From assembly GCF_000245335.1 (NCBI RefSeq), contig NZ_JH600305.1, forward strand, positions 62,001 through 126,000: a stretch of 64,000 nucleotides of DNA. The letters are read 5' to 3'. The stretch is from Bacillus mojavensis RO-H-1 = KCTC 3706 (GTDB lineage Bacteria; Bacillota; Bacilli; Bacillales; Bacillaceae). Numbering within the stretch: position 1 is the stretch's first letter; each line of letters starts with the position of its first letter. The notes beneath the pieces are model-generated. The model was not told the DNA's origin and did not search any database. It worked only from the letters and a program-made list of their open reading frames with translations. A program made the translations under genes and the position numbers. Below are positions 63,435-64,000 of the stretch, in pieces.

Positions 63435-64000
63435 ATCGGGGAGCCTCCATTTGAAAATGATGATAAACGGCCGGTGTGACGATTCTTCCCCGCGGCGTTC
63501 TCTGGATAAAACCGATTTGCAGAAGATACGGTTCGTACACATCTTCAATCGTATGCGGTTCTTCGCCAATCGTGGCTGAAATCGTATCTAGCCCTACTGG
63601 ACCGCCGTTAAATTTTTCGATCATTCCCATCAGCAGCTTGTGATCAATGTGATCCAAGCCGAGACGGTCAACTTGAAGCCGCTCCAAAGCGTCCTGAGAA
63701 ATCTCTTCTGTAATCCGGCTGTCGCCTAACACCTGTGCAAAATCCCGGACCCTTCTCAGCAGGCGGTTCGCCACCCGCGGCGTTCCTCTTGATCTTCTGG
63801 CAATCTCAAGCGCTGACGGCTGATCAATTTCAACCTCAAACACATCAGCAGTTCTCGTAACAATATCGGCCAGCTCTTCTTGTGTATAATACTCAAGCCG
63901 CGACATAACGCCGAATCGATCTCTTAACGGCGCCGTCAAAAGCCCTACTCTTGTCGTGGCGCCGATCAATGTAAAAGGCGGAAGATCAAGACGGACTGAA
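63427..64000 (-). CDS. ruvB: Holliday junction branch-migration ATPase RuvB, C-terminal part
   Basis: The frame is open to the window edge, so the gene continues beyond 64000. About 190 C-terminal residues are seen. They carry the sensor-1 segment [12 protein letters not shown], the Arg-finger area PLRDRFGV, the sensor-2 Arg in [16 protein letters not shown] and the winged-helix C-terminus ([17 protein letters not shown]). RuvB pumps DNA through RuvA at Holliday junctions. It overlaps yrzS by 8 nt. Confidence 0.96.
   Translation of the reverse strand, partial: SVRLDLPPFTLIGATTRVGLLTAPLRDRFGVMSRLEYYTQEELADIVTRTADVFEVEIDQPSALEIARRSRGTPRVANRLLRRVRDFAQVLGDSRITEEISQDALERLQVDRLGLDHIDHKLLMGMIEKFNGGPVGLDTISATIGEEPHTIEDVYEPYLLQIGFIQRTPRGRIVTPAVYHHFQMEAPRYD

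Overview
The window is a stretch of chromosome from the Bacillus subtilis species complex. Gene order, protein lengths and many small Bacillus-specific genes match the yrhO-sigV to ruvB region of B. subtilis 168 (recognised from memory; no search was run). It is almost all conserved vertical backbone. I see no prophage, insertion sequence, CRISPR array, rRNA or tRNA gene.

Layout. (1) 1-4,832: end of the TrmB-like regulator yrhO, then the cell-envelope module sigV-rsiV-oatA (ECF sigma factor, lysozyme-sensing anti-sigma, peptidoglycan O-acetyltransferase), and yrhK. (2) 4,833-12,181: the self-sufficient P450 cypB with its TetR repressor, the ECF-controlled methyltransferase yrhH, a cluster of very small genes including yrzI, the formate/nitrite transporter yrhG and yrhF. 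(3) 12,499-15,943: the molybdenum formate dehydrogenase yrhE with yrhD. (4) 15,976-19,775: the methionine-to-cysteine reverse-transsulfuration operon yrrT-mtnN-mccA-mccB-yrhC. Its expected master regulator CymR is encoded about 20 kb away at 40.0 kb, beside a cysteine desulfurase and mnmA. (5) 19,968-29,378: yrzA, the sporulation PBP pbpI with yrrS, greA, udk, the tRNA-wobble-uridine genes yrrM-yrrN-yrrO, mltG, and the yrzL-yrrK-yzrB-type conserved trio (yrzL, yrrK, yrzB). (6) 29,463-46,621: alaS and hisS-aspS, each behind a T-box leader, yrrI, small genes, recD2, yrrB, mnmA-iscS-cymR, rarA, tcdA and the 6S-1 RNA. (7) 46,754-55,014: wall amidase yrvJ, dtd-relA, apt-recJ, yrvD, yrvC. (8) 55,175-64,000: secDF, comN, spoVB, yrbG, yrzE, and the ruvB-yrzS-queA-tgt-yajC group.

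The main anomaly is quality-related. Four normally intact genes (alaS, recD2, secDF, spoVB) each carry exactly one single-base indel. Correcting each gives precisely the expected full-length protein (878, 798, 737 and 518 aa). Since alaS is essential, uncorrected sequencing errors are the likeliest cause.

The most interesting regulatory structure is in the leaders. A greA terminator hairpin buries the ribosome-binding site of pbpI. Strong intrinsic terminators lie just upstream of yrhE, yrhG and yrrM. The yrhG leader also holds a ribosome-site-bearing ORF running through its terminator and stopping one base before the yrhG start. Several unannotated-looking ORFs of 27-50 codons have good ribosome-binding sites, and some have promoters or terminators. 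I found no clearly new multi-gene system.
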